A program made the position numbers and the translations under genes. A DNA stretch of 64,000 bases from CBFHSF01 sp965658445 (GTDB taxonomy: Bacteria > Bacteroidota > Bacteroidia > Flavobacteriales > Schleiferiaceae): contig CBFHSF010000006.1 of the NCBI GenBank assembly GCA_965658445.1, forward strand, positions 91,232 to 155,231, given 5' to 3'. A model generated the notes under the pieces. The model did no database searches. It had not been told where the DNA came from and saw only the letters and a program-made list of their open reading frames with translations. Positions 54,631 through 63,111 of this stretch are shown here, in pieces. Numbering within the stretch: position 1 is the stretch's first letter; every line of letters starts with the position of its first letter.

Positions 54631-55744
54631 TTTTTCTTCTTTCATAGTATTTACCCGCAAGGAGTTTTACCACATCTTTCGAGATCGATGGACAACAATT
54701 ATGATTTTGGCCCTACCCATTATCATGATTTTCCTGTTTGGTTTTGGAATTTCTACAGAAGTGAAAAATGCCAAGATTGCGTTTTTAGATCCCTCAAGAG
54801 ATTCCGAAAGTCGCGCCATCATCAATGCCATAGAGACCAGTGAATACTTCAGCACATTTGCTTTGTACGACCAACAATGGCAAGTAGATGAGGCGTTTAA
54901 GAAAAACGAAATTGGCGTGGCGGTCATCTTCCCAGAAAAATGGGCAGAATCGGTAGCCAGTCCCAATGGAGCGCAAATTCAAATTATCGCAGACGGAACC
55001 GACCCCAACACGGCCAATACTTTGACCAATTACATTTCTCAAATTGTCATGCGAGAATCCGCTCCAAGGGGTGACCAAGGCTCCATGACTAGGGCCATGA
55101 CCATTGTCCCAGAAGTTAAACTGCTCTACAATCCGACGATGAAGAGCACTTACAACATTGTACCCGGTGTTATGGGAATGATTTTGATGTTGATATGTGC
55201 CATGATGACTTCCATTTCCATTGCTAGAGAAAAAGAGCTCGGCACCATGGAAGTACTGTTGGTCTCTCCTCTTAAGCCCTTGGAACTTATTTTGGCTAAG
55301 GTCATCCCCTATTTTACTCTTTCGGTAATCAACCTGGCCACCATTTTGGTTTTGGCCGTATTTGTACTGGATGTGCCCATAGTTGGGAATTTCTTTTTAC
55401 TGATCGCCGTAGCCTTGTTATTCATATTCGTTTCTCTGGCCTTGGGACTTTTTATTTCTACCAATGTAGAATCTCAATTGGTGGCACTTTTGGGGTCTGC
55501 CATGGGACTGATGTTGCCGGCCGTAATGCTATCCGGATTGATGTTCCCCATTGAGAGCATGCCTTGGCCCCTTCAAATTATCGCCCAATTGGTGCCTGCC
55601 AAATGGTTTATTGAAGCCATGCGAGACATCATGATCAAGGGGTTGGGATTTTGGGGCGTGGCCAAAGAAATTGGGGTTCTGTTATTGATGGGAACCGCCC
55701 TAGTAGCATTGAGCTTAAAACGATTTAAAATTCGATTGGAATGA
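54623..55744 (+). CDS. ABC-2 permease (YbhS-like)
   Basis: 373 residues from the ATG at 54623, inside the end of the ATPase gene. Topology is that of ABC-2 exporters: one N-terminal membrane helix (TIMILALPIIMIFLFGFGIS), a large extracytoplasmic domain of about 140 residues, then five helices. The segment EKELGTMEVLLVSPLKPLEL is the coupling region that contacts the ATPase. With the next gene it forms the transmembrane part of the pump. Confidence 0.9.
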   Translation: MRSFSSFIVFTRKEFYHIFRDRWTTIMILALPIIMIFLFGFGISTEVKNAKIAFLDPSRDSESRAIINAIETSEYFSTFALYDQQWQVDEAFKKNEIGVAVIFPEKWAESVASPNGAQIQIIADGTDPNTANTLTNYISQIVMRESAPRGDQGSMTRAMTIVPEVKLLYNPTMKSTYNIVPGVMGMILMLICAMMTSISIAREKELGTMEVLLVSPLKPLELILAKVIPYFTLSVINLATILVLAVFVLDVPIVGNFFLLIAVALLFIFVSLALGLFISTNVESQLVALLGSAMGLMLPAVMLSGLMFPIESMPWPLQIIAQLVPAKWFIEAMRDIMIKGLGFWGVAKEIGVLLLMGTALVALSLKRFKIRLE

Positions 55745-56844
55745 CGTTGCGCTATCTATTAGAAAAGGAGTTTAAACAAATCTTCAGGAATTCTTTCCTG
55801 CCAAGACTCATTGTGGGCTTGCCCATAGTGGCGGTTTTGATTTATCCCTTGGTGGCCAATTTTGAGATTAACAACATCAACCTCAGCGTTGTGGATTTTG
55901 ATAAGTCCACCTATTCCAGGCAGTTGGTGCAAAAGGCTCAGGCCTCCGGCTACTTTAGAATTACGGAAACCCCTATGGATTATGAATCGGCTTTGGAAGG
56001 GATTGAAGCGGATCGTTCCGATATCATATTGGAAATTCCAGAAAATTTCGAAAAGAGCTTGCTTTCTGAAGGACATTCTCCCCTTATGATTTCTGCCAAT
56101 GCCGTCAACGGAACCAAGGGCGGATTGGGAACGGCTTACCTGAGACAGATCATCTCGGAATACAACCGAGAAATACTTTTGTCCAATGGCGGGACGCCTC
56201 CAGCCGGTGTGGAAGTGGTTCCGCAATTCCGATACAACCCTAGTTTGGACTATAAAATCTTTATGATTCCTGCTTTGATGGTTATGGTTTTGGCCATGGT
56301 CTGTGGTTTCTTACCGGCCCTCAACATCGTAGGAGAAAAGGAGAATGGAACCATTGAGCAAATGAACGTGACGCCGGTGACCAAGTTCTCCCTCATCCTT
56401 TCTAAGCTCATTCCCTACTGGATCATTGGTTACGTTGTTTTAACTTCTTGTATTCTTGTGGCTTATTTGGTATATGGTTTGGCGCCGCAGGGTTCAATCG
56501 GATTACTCTACCTCTTTGTGACCATTTTTGTTTTGGCTTTTTCAGGATTTGGATTGGTAATTTCCAACTATGCCGAAACCGTTTCGCAAGCCATGTTCAT
56601 GATTTTCTTTTTTATTCTGACCCTTATCCTCTTGAGCGGATTGTATACACCGGTAGAAAACATGCCTCCCTGGGCTCAGCGCATTTCGGACGTAAGTCCT
56701 CTTAAATATATTATCCAATCCTTGAGAATGGTTTACCTAAAGGGATCAGGGTTTTCAGAAATGACCACCCAATTCTTTGCACTTGTAGGCTTTGCTATAT
56801 TTTTTAATTCTTGGGCCATCCTGAGTTATAGAAAAACGACATGA
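55741..56844 (+). CDS. ABC-2 permease (YbhR-like)
   Basis: 367 residues, overlapping the previous gene by four bases (ATGA). Same architecture as the preceding permease: N-terminal helix, periplasmic domain, then EKENGTIEQMNVTPVTKFSL as coupling region and further helices including ILLSGLYTPVENMPPW. The two permeases presumably form a heterodimer as YbhS/YbhR do. Confidence 0.9.
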   Translation: MTLRYLLEKEFKQIFRNSFLPRLIVGLPIVAVLIYPLVANFEINNINLSVVDFDKSTYSRQLVQKAQASGYFRITETPMDYESALEGIEADRSDIILEIPENFEKSLLSEGHSPLMISANAVNGTKGGLGTAYLRQIISEYNREILLSNGGTPPAGVEVVPQFRYNPSLDYKIFMIPALMVMVLAMVCGFLPALNIVGEKENGTIEQMNVTPVTKFSLILSKLIPYWIIGYVVLTSCILVAYLVYGLAPQGSIGLLYLFVTIFVLAFSGFGLVISNYAETVSQAMFMIFFFILTLILLSGLYTPVENMPPWAQRISDVSPLKYIIQSLRMVYLKGSGFSEMTTQFFALVGFAIFFNSWAILSYRKTT

Positions 56845-57362
56845 GTTACTTCTTTATTAGAACTGAACAACCCTCTGACTACCAAGCAGTAGAACCTCTT
56901 ATCAAAAGAGCTTTTGTAGAGTCCGGTTTAAGTGACGGCTCGGAGTCCGAATTGGTGGCGCGGTTGCGTCAGGATCCAAAATTCATCCCTGAGCTTTCTA
57001 TCATCGCCACGCATGAAGACTTGATTATTGGTCATGTATTGTTTACCCCCATGAAAATTGGTTCCAATGCAAAAGACTTCTTGGCCTTAGCTCCGGTTTC
57101 GGTGCTCCCGGAATTTCAGAAACGAGGGGTCGGAAAAGCCTTGATTGAAGAAGGACATAAAAGAGCAAAGCAGCTTGGATTCTCAGGAGTAGTTGTGGTA
57201 GGTCACGGCCCGTACTACGCTTCTATGGGCTATTCAACGGACTTGGCAAAAGACATGGTATTTCCCTTTGAGGTGCCATCAGACAGCACACTCTATCTCG
57301 GTCTCAACGGAAAACCTGCCCCTACTGGAGACATCACTTATTTACCCGCATTTGGCCTTTAA
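56841..57362 (+). CDS. GNAT-family N-acetyltransferase at the end of the efflux operon
   Basis: 173 residues, coupled to the permease by ATGA. The acetyl-CoA loop lies in LPEFQKRGVGKALIEEGHKRA, and HGPYYASMGYS completes the fold of YhbS-like N-acetyltransferases. Being the last gene of a drug-export operon, it might modify the exported compound, but position alone does not prove this. Its stop is 26 bases from the end of the convergent TolC gene. Confidence 0.85.
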   Translation: MSYFFIRTEQPSDYQAVEPLIKRAFVESGLSDGSESELVARLRQDPKFIPELSIIATHEDLIIGHVLFTPMKIGSNAKDFLALAPVSVLPEFQKRGVGKALIEEGHKRAKQLGFSGVVVVGHGPYYASMGYSTDLAKDMVFPFEVPSDSTLYLGLNGKPAPTGDITYLPAFGL

Positions 57363-57388
57363 TACACGAAAAGTAGGTTCCAGTCAAT

Positions 57389-58798
57389 TTACAAATTCCT
57401 AGGCAAAACCCCTAAAGAGTAATACGTATACACCTGTGACTTTTTGTTTTTCGCCACTGCTTCTACCCACTTAATACGAGATTGAATAAATCCAATTTCA
57501 CGAGAATTCACCAAGAAAAGCGAACTCTCCCCGGCATTGAACAGCTTTCTTTCCGCCGCCAAAAGGGCCCCGTAATCGCGAGCATTGTTCTGATACACCT
57601 CAGCTTGGGAACGCGTGGTTTCCATCTGATTTAACGCCATTTGAACTTCTGCCGTTACCTTGGCTTGCGTGTATTGCGTTTTGGATTCTAAGGTCGCAAT
57701 GTCCAACTTCACCTTTCTCAGGGCTCCTCTTTCCGAACGCAAAAAGAGCGGCATGGTAAACGACAACCCCCAAGTATAATCACTGATGTCATAGGGCTGG
57801 GGCATTTCCGTTGCAGGATTCTGAACCAGCGCTCGATATGAAAGATCAATTTTTGGTTTGAGGGCCTCCGCCTTCATTCTTCTTTCAATATCTAACGAAT
57901 TCATTTTGGCATCCAACTGCCTCAAGGCCGGGTGATTGGTCAAAAGAGAATCTATGGGCGTATTGAGATCCAAACTCGACAAATCTCTTACGTCACCATA
58001 AAACGGCTCGGGTTGAGTGGTCTTTGCCAATTCAATGGGTATGTAGCCATCCTGCCACAGATAAAGTCCGAGTTGAACACTCTTGTTCTGGAATTCAAGC
58101 TCTGCCTCTTGTAGGGATAACAATCGGTTTTGAACCTGAATTCCGGCCTCTAGCGTATCCACAGCGGGGCGATCACCCAAAGATGTGCTGAGCTTTACTG
58201 CGGTAAAACGCTGTGTAGCCAGATCGTAGCCTTCTCTAAAAATCTTAACATCATAAAAAGCTTCATACCAAGCCCAGTAGGCTTGTCCTGCCTCTAACAA
58301 CAAGTTGTTGAGCATTAAAGATTGCTCTAAGGCCGCAATGTCCATGTATATAGCAGCTTTCTTGTATTCTGCTCTTCGCTTGTCTATAAAGAGCCCTTGT
58401 CCTAAGGTTAGATTAACCCCGGCATAGTACAGTCCGTTGCTGGGAACGGTTTTGGAGGGATCTAGGTAAATCCCTTGATTCTGTTCAAATCCTGCTTCTG
58501 CGGAAAGACCAAACCAAGTAGGAACACGCAGTCCCCCGTCTATTAACGAGTAGTACTGATCATCAGAAAAGTACTTTTGAGCGACTTTAGTAAACGCCTC
58601 AGGATCAAAATTACCCTTGGATTCTAGGAAGGCCGCCTGACCTCCCTCATTGATCCACTGTGCTTGAACCGCCACAGGGTGATGATTTTCCACCCGGAGC
58701 ATAAAATCTTGGAAGGTAAACATGGCAGAGTCTTGACCCTGCACCACCCCTCCCCAGAGAAGTGCAACTAGGAAAATTCGAATTTTTAATATGCTCAT
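57389..58798 (-). CDS. TolC-family outer-membrane efflux channel
   Basis: 469 residues with a signal peptide ending near VQGQ. Typical TolC repeats are present: FQDFMLRVENHHPVAVQAQW, a first long helix pair, then HPALRQLDAKMNSLDIERRM and WGLSFTMPLFLRSERGALRKV. It is the last gene of the second efflux operon and overlaps the HlyD gene by four bases (ATGA). It differs in size and sequence from the TolC at 50.7 kb. Confidence 0.87.
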   Translation of the reverse strand: MSILKIRIFLVALLWGGVVQGQDSAMFTFQDFMLRVENHHPVAVQAQWINEGGQAAFLESKGNFDPEAFTKVAQKYFSDDQYYSLIDGGLRVPTWFGLSAEAGFEQNQGIYLDPSKTVPSNGLYYAGVNLTLGQGLFIDKRRAEYKKAAIYMDIAALEQSLMLNNLLLEAGQAYWAWYEAFYDVKIFREGYDLATQRFTAVKLSTSLGDRPAVDTLEAGIQVQNRLLSLQEAELEFQNKSVQLGLYLWQDGYIPIELAKTTQPEPFYGDVRDLSSLDLNTPIDSLLTNHPALRQLDAKMNSLDIERRMKAEALKPKIDLSYRALVQNPATEMPQPYDISDYTWGLSFTMPLFLRSERGALRKVKLDIATLESKTQYTQAKVTAEVQMALNQMETTRSQAEVYQNNARDYGALLAAERKLFNAGESSLFLVNSREIGFIQSRIKWVEAVAKNKKSQVYTYYSLGVLPRNL

Positions 58799-60156
58799 TT
58801 TATCTCAGCTTTTTGGGTAGAATTCGCCGTAGAAGAGGGCGCGTAAAAATCCGGTGGGAAACCATTGATGTTTCGCCATAACTCATACCAAACAGGCACG
58901 TCTTGCAAGAGCACCAAATTTTTGGTTCCCGCCCCTACTCTCAGTGCATTGGGCCATTCGGGTTCTTCTGGATCGGGAGCTACCATAATTCTGTACAATC
59001 CGTTGGTAGAGATAAAGTTATCCCTAGCGACTACTTTACCTCCGTAGGTTCCGTAAGAAGTGTTGGGCCATCCAGAAAATACAATAGCGGGCCATCCGTC
59101 AAACTGCAGTCTTACGGGTTGACCTATGCTCAAAAGCGGAAGGTCAATGGGGCGAACATACATCTCCACCGCCAAGTCATATTGGGCTGGCATTATGCTT
59201 ACGAGGTCGTCTCCTTCTTTAATGGTCTCACCCAAACCCACCTGAATGGCCTGAGTAACATAACCGTCCTGTGGGGCTGTGATGTAATACAATCCCCTTC
59301 TGATAGAATAGTTCATGTACTGATTCTGAAGTTTAGTCAAAACGGCCTCGGCATCGTACATGGCAGAAAGGGCGGTGAATTTATCGGCCTGAGCCTTTGC
59401 AATATCGTCTTGATATTGAACCGAAATCGAGGTCAACTCCACTTCTGCGTTGATGGCTTCGTTTTTACTGGCCAACAATTTGTTTTCTGCAGAAATGATT
59501 TCTGCGGTCGCTTTTTGGAGGGATAGCTTTCTCGATTCTAAATCCGTCAAAGACTTCAATCCTTCTTTGTAGAGTTGCTCGGTACGACCCAATCGCTGTT
59601 TGGCAATGCTTTCATTTACGCGAGCGGCCTCAAAGTCAATACTGTCACTTCTCACACCGAGTAATGCCTGCTGTCTCTTGTTCTCCGCTTGTTGAAGCTT
59701 GAGAACGGAAGTTTTCTCCAAGGCATTGATTTGGTTGTCAAGAGCTCTTACCTTCTGCATATAAGCATCTAGAGCTTGGGTCTTTGATTCTACCTGTTCT
59801 TGGGTACGAGTCAATAACTCAGGATCAAAGTACTCGTCCTTAATTTCCGAAATAAATAGAATGGTATCTCCCTTGTGAACGAAGTCTCCTTCTTGAACAA
59901 ACCACTGCTCAATCCTACCACCAATAATACTGTGGATGGTTTGAGGTCGTTGATCAGGCTTTCTCGTAGTTACCATCCCCTTGGAGCGAATGGTCTGCGT
60001 CCACGGCAAGAAAAGCGCCAAGAGGACTACGATGAAGAATACGGTAAAAAAGCGTATAGTCTTTACTCCATGAGGTTGTCCCGTCACCTTTCTCAAGGAA
60101 TCGTATGAGTTAGAATCGATCTTATCGTTCACCCTCTTTTTTGAAATATTCAACAT
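58795..60156 (-). CDS. HlyD-family membrane fusion protein
   Basis: 453 residues: cytosolic tail, one membrane helix (about 34-51), lipoyl half GGRIEQWFVQEGDFVHKGDTILF, a very long coiled-coil (about 110-290), the second lipoyl half APQDGYVTQAIQVGLGETIKEGD and a beta-barrel domain. The layout matches type I secretion and PCAT-type adaptors rather than the smaller drug-pump ones. It sits 3 bases after the ABC gene and overlaps TolC by four bases, so the three form one machine. Confidence 0.87.
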   Translation of the reverse strand: MLNISKKRVNDKIDSNSYDSLRKVTGQPHGVKTIRFFTVFFIVVLLALFLPWTQTIRSKGMVTTRKPDQRPQTIHSIIGGRIEQWFVQEGDFVHKGDTILFISEIKDEYFDPELLTRTQEQVESKTQALDAYMQKVRALDNQINALEKTSVLKLQQAENKRQQALLGVRSDSIDFEAARVNESIAKQRLGRTEQLYKEGLKSLTDLESRKLSLQKATAEIISAENKLLASKNEAINAEVELTSISVQYQDDIAKAQADKFTALSAMYDAEAVLTKLQNQYMNYSIRRGLYYITAPQDGYVTQAIQVGLGETIKEGDDLVSIMPAQYDLAVEMYVRPIDLPLLSIGQPVRLQFDGWPAIVFSGWPNTSYGTYGGKVVARDNFISTNGLYRIMVAPDPEEPEWPNALRVGAGTKNLVLLQDVPVWYELWRNINGFPPDFYAPSSTANSTQKAEIK

Positions 60157-60159
60157 GAC

Positions 60160-61845
60160 CTAAGCGGGATTATTGTTTTGTGAAATAAAAGTCGGATTCT
60201 CGTCCATTGGGATGACTTGGTCCGCAAAGGGAACGAGGTCATCTTCATTAGAAATCAAGACGGTAGTCCATCCGTTGGAAGGGTCTCCAATGGCTTTGAA
60301 TACCTTTTTGGATTCGTCCATGGGCCAACCGGCAAAGACTTCGTCAAGAAGCAGCAATTTGGGACGGCTTACCATGGCGCGAATTAGAAGCCACTTGAGC
60401 ACAACCGTTCGAGGCCAGCGCTTACCGTATGTAAAAATTTCTGTGTCGTAACCTTCGGGGAGTTGTTTTACAAAATCGTCCAATCCCATCACCTCTGTCC
60501 ACTTTACAATGTCGCTGAACTCGATGTTCTCGCGGCCCATGGTCAAGTTTTCCAGAAGCGTTCCTTCAAACAGAGAATCTTCAGGAAGCACTGTACCTAT
60601 GACCTCTCTCAGTCCAGAAGGAGAGAGATTACCAATGGTAAAGTCTTGGAAGGTCAACGTTCCTGAATCCAGGGGATACCTTCCTGACAGTGCCTTGAGT
60701 AGGGTGGTTTTTCCCGAGCCACTGGGCCCCGTGATGATGTTTACGGTATCTGGCTTGAGCTCTAAGGAGAATTTTGTGATCAATGGTTTGGGAGTTCCCA
60801 AGTAAATTTCAAGATCGATACCCGAAACCTTCATTCCACAATCGTCACATTGAGATTTGAGATCTAGTCCTTTCTCTTCTTCTATGGGAAGATCCGTTAC
60901 TTGTCCCACCTTCTCCAATGCGGTCAATACGTCGTATAGGGTTTCTAATGTCGAAATCAATTTTTCTACTGAGTTCATCACCAAGAGAATGATAATCTCA
61001 GCAGCGATAAACTGTCCAATATTCATGATCTCCTCCATGACAAGGATTCCTCCAATGGCGAGAAGTCCTGCGGCGATAATCACTTTAAAGACTACCAACA
61101 AGGAGTATTGATGCACCAAAACTTGGAAGTGGGTCTGTCTAGAATCCAAATAAGCTTCTACCTTCTTGTCCATCTTCTTCAGCGGAAGTTTGGAACCAGT
61201 AATTGAAGAGAAAGAAGAAGCGGAACGCGCCATTTCTTCTAGCCAGTGGGCCACTTTATATTTCTCCGTAGACTCCTGAATACTAGCGCGCAAACCCTTG
61301 GCTGCCGTCAACTTAAAAATCAAATAGATAAAGAGTAGGAGTATTAAACTGAAGAGGATAAAGAACGGATGATAGAAAGAGAGAAGAATCAATCCAAAAA
61401 TCACCTGCAACCCTGCGGCGGTAAAGTCTATCAGCATTTTTGACAACCCCTTCTGTACAGAAATCACGTCAAAAAAGCGGTTCATGAGTTCAGGGGCGTC
61501 CTTGGTAAACCAAGTGCGCACGTCAATCTTAGGAAGTCGGTAGGTAAACTCAAAGGCGGCGCGAGTAAAGATTCTGCGCTGCAAGGTCTCCGTAATTTTC
61601 AATTGAAAAATTTGAAGAATCCCGGTTACCGCCAATCCAAGGACCACGATACAAACCAAAATAATCCAAGAAGTGGTCACCTGACCACCTTGAATAAGGT
61701 TTACGATGGCTTGGATTCCCAAGGGAAGGGTCAACGATATCAAACCGTTAAAGAGCGCATAGAGATATACCGAGCGAATCTCTGGGTAATCCGGAGTGAG
61801 TAATCTCCAGAACCTGCGCATGGGCGTTAATTTTTTAGCATCCAT
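60160..61845 (-). CDS. ABC exporter (HlyB-type membrane domain) with degenerate ATPase motifs
   Basis: 561 residues: a type IV exporter membrane domain with about five or six helices (residues 25-310), then an ATPase domain. Walker A GPSGSGKT (373-380) and Walker B LLLLDE (497-502) are intact. The signature LSGGQ is replaced by YGKRWP (473-478), and the H-loop His by Asn/Glu (SNEDD, 532-536). There is no C39 peptidase domain. A CDDC pair (333-336) lies in the linker. It pairs with the HlyD and TolC encoded next to it. The altered motifs suggest slow, asymmetric or non-standard ATP use. Confidence 0.85.
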   Translation of the reverse strand: MDAKKLTPMRRFWRLLTPDYPEIRSVYLYALFNGLISLTLPLGIQAIVNLIQGGQVTTSWIILVCIVVLGLAVTGILQIFQLKITETLQRRIFTRAAFEFTYRLPKIDVRTWFTKDAPELMNRFFDVISVQKGLSKMLIDFTAAGLQVIFGLILLSFYHPFFILFSLILLLFIYLIFKLTAAKGLRASIQESTEKYKVAHWLEEMARSASSFSSITGSKLPLKKMDKKVEAYLDSRQTHFQVLVHQYSLLVVFKVIIAAGLLAIGGILVMEEIMNIGQFIAAEIIILLVMNSVEKLISTLETLYDVLTALEKVGQVTDLPIEEEKGLDLKSQCDDCGMKVSGIDLEIYLGTPKPLITKFSLELKPDTVNIITGPSGSGKTTLLKALSGRYPLDSGTLTFQDFTIGNLSPSGLREVIGTVLPEDSLFEGTLLENLTMGRENIEFSDIVKWTEVMGLDDFVKQLPEGYDTEIFTYGKRWPRTVVLKWLLIRAMVSRPKLLLLDEVFAGWPMDESKKVFKAIGDPSNGWTTVLISNEDDLVPFADQVIPMDENPTFISQNNNPA

Positions 61846-61848
61846 TGT

Positions 61849-62526
61849 TTATTTGTTAATGAGTTTGGTAACCAGTTGACAGTAGAAGGACTGAATGGAG
61901 TCCTCTCCTTCAACGGTGTCGGTCAGTCTTGGCAAGTGTTGGGCAAAAAATCGTTGGTGATGAACGCCTTCGATTAAAGTAGAGATGAGCATGTTCGGGT
62001 ATTTGTAATCAGGGTTTATTTCTAATATCAAATCCGAAACGCGTTTTACCAGTCTTTTGTATCCCAAGAAGGCACCTTCTTTGTTTTCGATATCTACTTC
62101 TTTGGTGAGATAGGCTTTTGAGGATTCCGATAAAACCACACGGTGAAGTTTAACCTCATCAATGTGAAGAATTCTGTTGTCTTCCACTACTTGTTCTGTA
62201 AGCAGGTCCATGGCTTTTTCCAATCGCTTTTGTGGCGAGGGCACATTGGCCATTGCAAATTCCATTTTGTATTCCATCCAAGCCCAATACCAGGCAGTTA
62301 GATACAAAAGGAGCTTGTGCTTGTTAACGAAGTATCTATACATAGAGGCTTCCGTAGATCCAATGCGGGTAGCCAACTTCTTAAACGTGAAGTTTTCGAA
62401 ACCCATTTCGTCAATCATTTCTATACTAGCAGACACCAATTTCTTGCCCAGATTTGTGGTTTCTGGATCTTTCAGATAGATATTCGAATTCACCTGAATT
62501 CGTATATGTGAAAGTAATTGTTTCAT
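61849..62526 (-). CDS. TetR-family regulator of the second efflux operon
   Basis: 225 residues. The HTH region reads LVSASIEMIDEMGFENFTFK then KLATRIGSTEASMYRYFVNK, typical of TetR. The C-terminal domain is unassigned. It is the first gene of the operon with the ABC, HlyD and TolC genes following on the same strand with gaps of only a few bases. A perfect palindrome lies a few bases before its start codon, fitting autoregulation. Confidence 0.87.
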   Translation of the reverse strand: MKQLLSHIRIQVNSNIYLKDPETTNLGKKLVSASIEMIDEMGFENFTFKKLATRIGSTEASMYRYFVNKHKLLLYLTAWYWAWMEYKMEFAMANVPSPQKRLEKAMDLLTEQVVEDNRILHIDEVKLHRVVLSESSKAYLTKEVDIENKEGAFLGYKRLVKRVSDLILEINPDYKYPNMLISTLIEGVHHQRFFAQHLPRLTDTVEGEDSIQSFYCQLVTKLINK

Positions 62527-62530
62527 CCAT

Positions 62531-62562
62531 TAATAGTATTACTATTATCAATTACAAATATA
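62531..62562 (-). promoter_or_regulatory. Promoter and palindromic operator of the second TetR operon
   Basis: A perfect 17-base palindrome, TAATAGTA-T-TACTATTA (62531-62547), sits 4 bases before the TetR ATG. On the minus strand TATATTTG (62562-62555) fits the -7 box TAnnTTTG just upstream. The AATAG half-site also occurs in the operator of the first TetR operon. Confidence 0.75.
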
Positions 62563-62632
62563 CTATCGTATTGTTTATAGGCCACATAAAAAAATAAAAA
62601 AACTTTTGTTAAAGTTTTGAGGTTGTATAGAT

Positions 62633-62923
62633 ATGGGGAAGACAACGCACAACCATTTATCTGAAGAACAAATAGACCGCATTATTGAAATGGCCTGGGA
62701 AGACAGAACGCCATTTGAAGCTATTGAATTTCAATTTGGGCTCACCGAATCCGAGGTTATCGTCTTAATGAGAAGTCAAATGAAACCCAGCAGCTGGAGA
62801 ATGTGGAGAAAGAGGGTTTCGGGACGAGCTACCAAACATCTCAAGAAGAGATCGGAGGAGGTGGGCCGCTTCAAATGCAGTCGCCAACGAGGAATTTCCC
62901 AAAACAAAATCTCCAAGCGATGA
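62633..62923 (+). CDS. TIGR03643-family protein
   Basis: 96 residues beginning MGKTTHNHLSEEQIDRIIEM, with AWEDRTPFEAIEFQFGLTES and a C-terminal MKPSSWRMWRKRVSGRATKH. This is a small conserved bacterial family, TIGR03643, of unknown function found beside photolyase-like genes. It overlaps the next gene by four bases (ATGA) and probably forms an operon with DUF2256 and the photolyase. The gene is divergent from the efflux TetR gene. Confidence 0.87.
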   Translation: MGKTTHNHLSEEQIDRIIEMAWEDRTPFEAIEFQFGLTESEVIVLMRSQMKPSSWRMWRKRVSGRATKHLKKRSEEVGRFKCSRQRGISQNKISKR

Positions 62924-63111
62924 CTCGTGGCCTCGGAAAAATGAAAAAGCGAAAAACGAAAAAACCCTGGAATCTTCCACAAAAGACATGTCCCGTTTGC
63001 CAAAAACCATTTTCTTGGAGAAAAAAATGGGAAAGCCAATGGGATCAAATCGTTTACTGCAGCGAGCGCTGCCGCCGAAATAAAAAAAACGCAGTTCATG
63101 AAGACCTGTAA
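62920..63111 (+). CDS. DUF2256 zinc-ribbon-like small protein
   Basis: 63 residues from the ATG at 62920 (overlapping the previous stop as ATGA); an ATG at 62941 would give 56 and the usual lysine-rich start MKKRKTKKPWNLPQ. The motif CPVCQKPFSWRKKW followed by YCSERCRRNKK gives four cysteines, probably one zinc site. DUF2256 genes are known neighbours of cryptochrome/photolyase genes. It overlaps the photolyase start by 14 bases. Confidence 0.87.
   Translation: MTRGLGKMKKRKTKKPWNLPQKTCPVCQKPFSWRKKWESQWDQIVYCSERCRRNKKNAVHEDL

Noticed and set aside
58903..59526. Plus-strand frame of 207 codons inside the HlyD gene
   Set aside because: Antisense to the coiled-coil region, where long shadow frames are common; no domain and no promoter.
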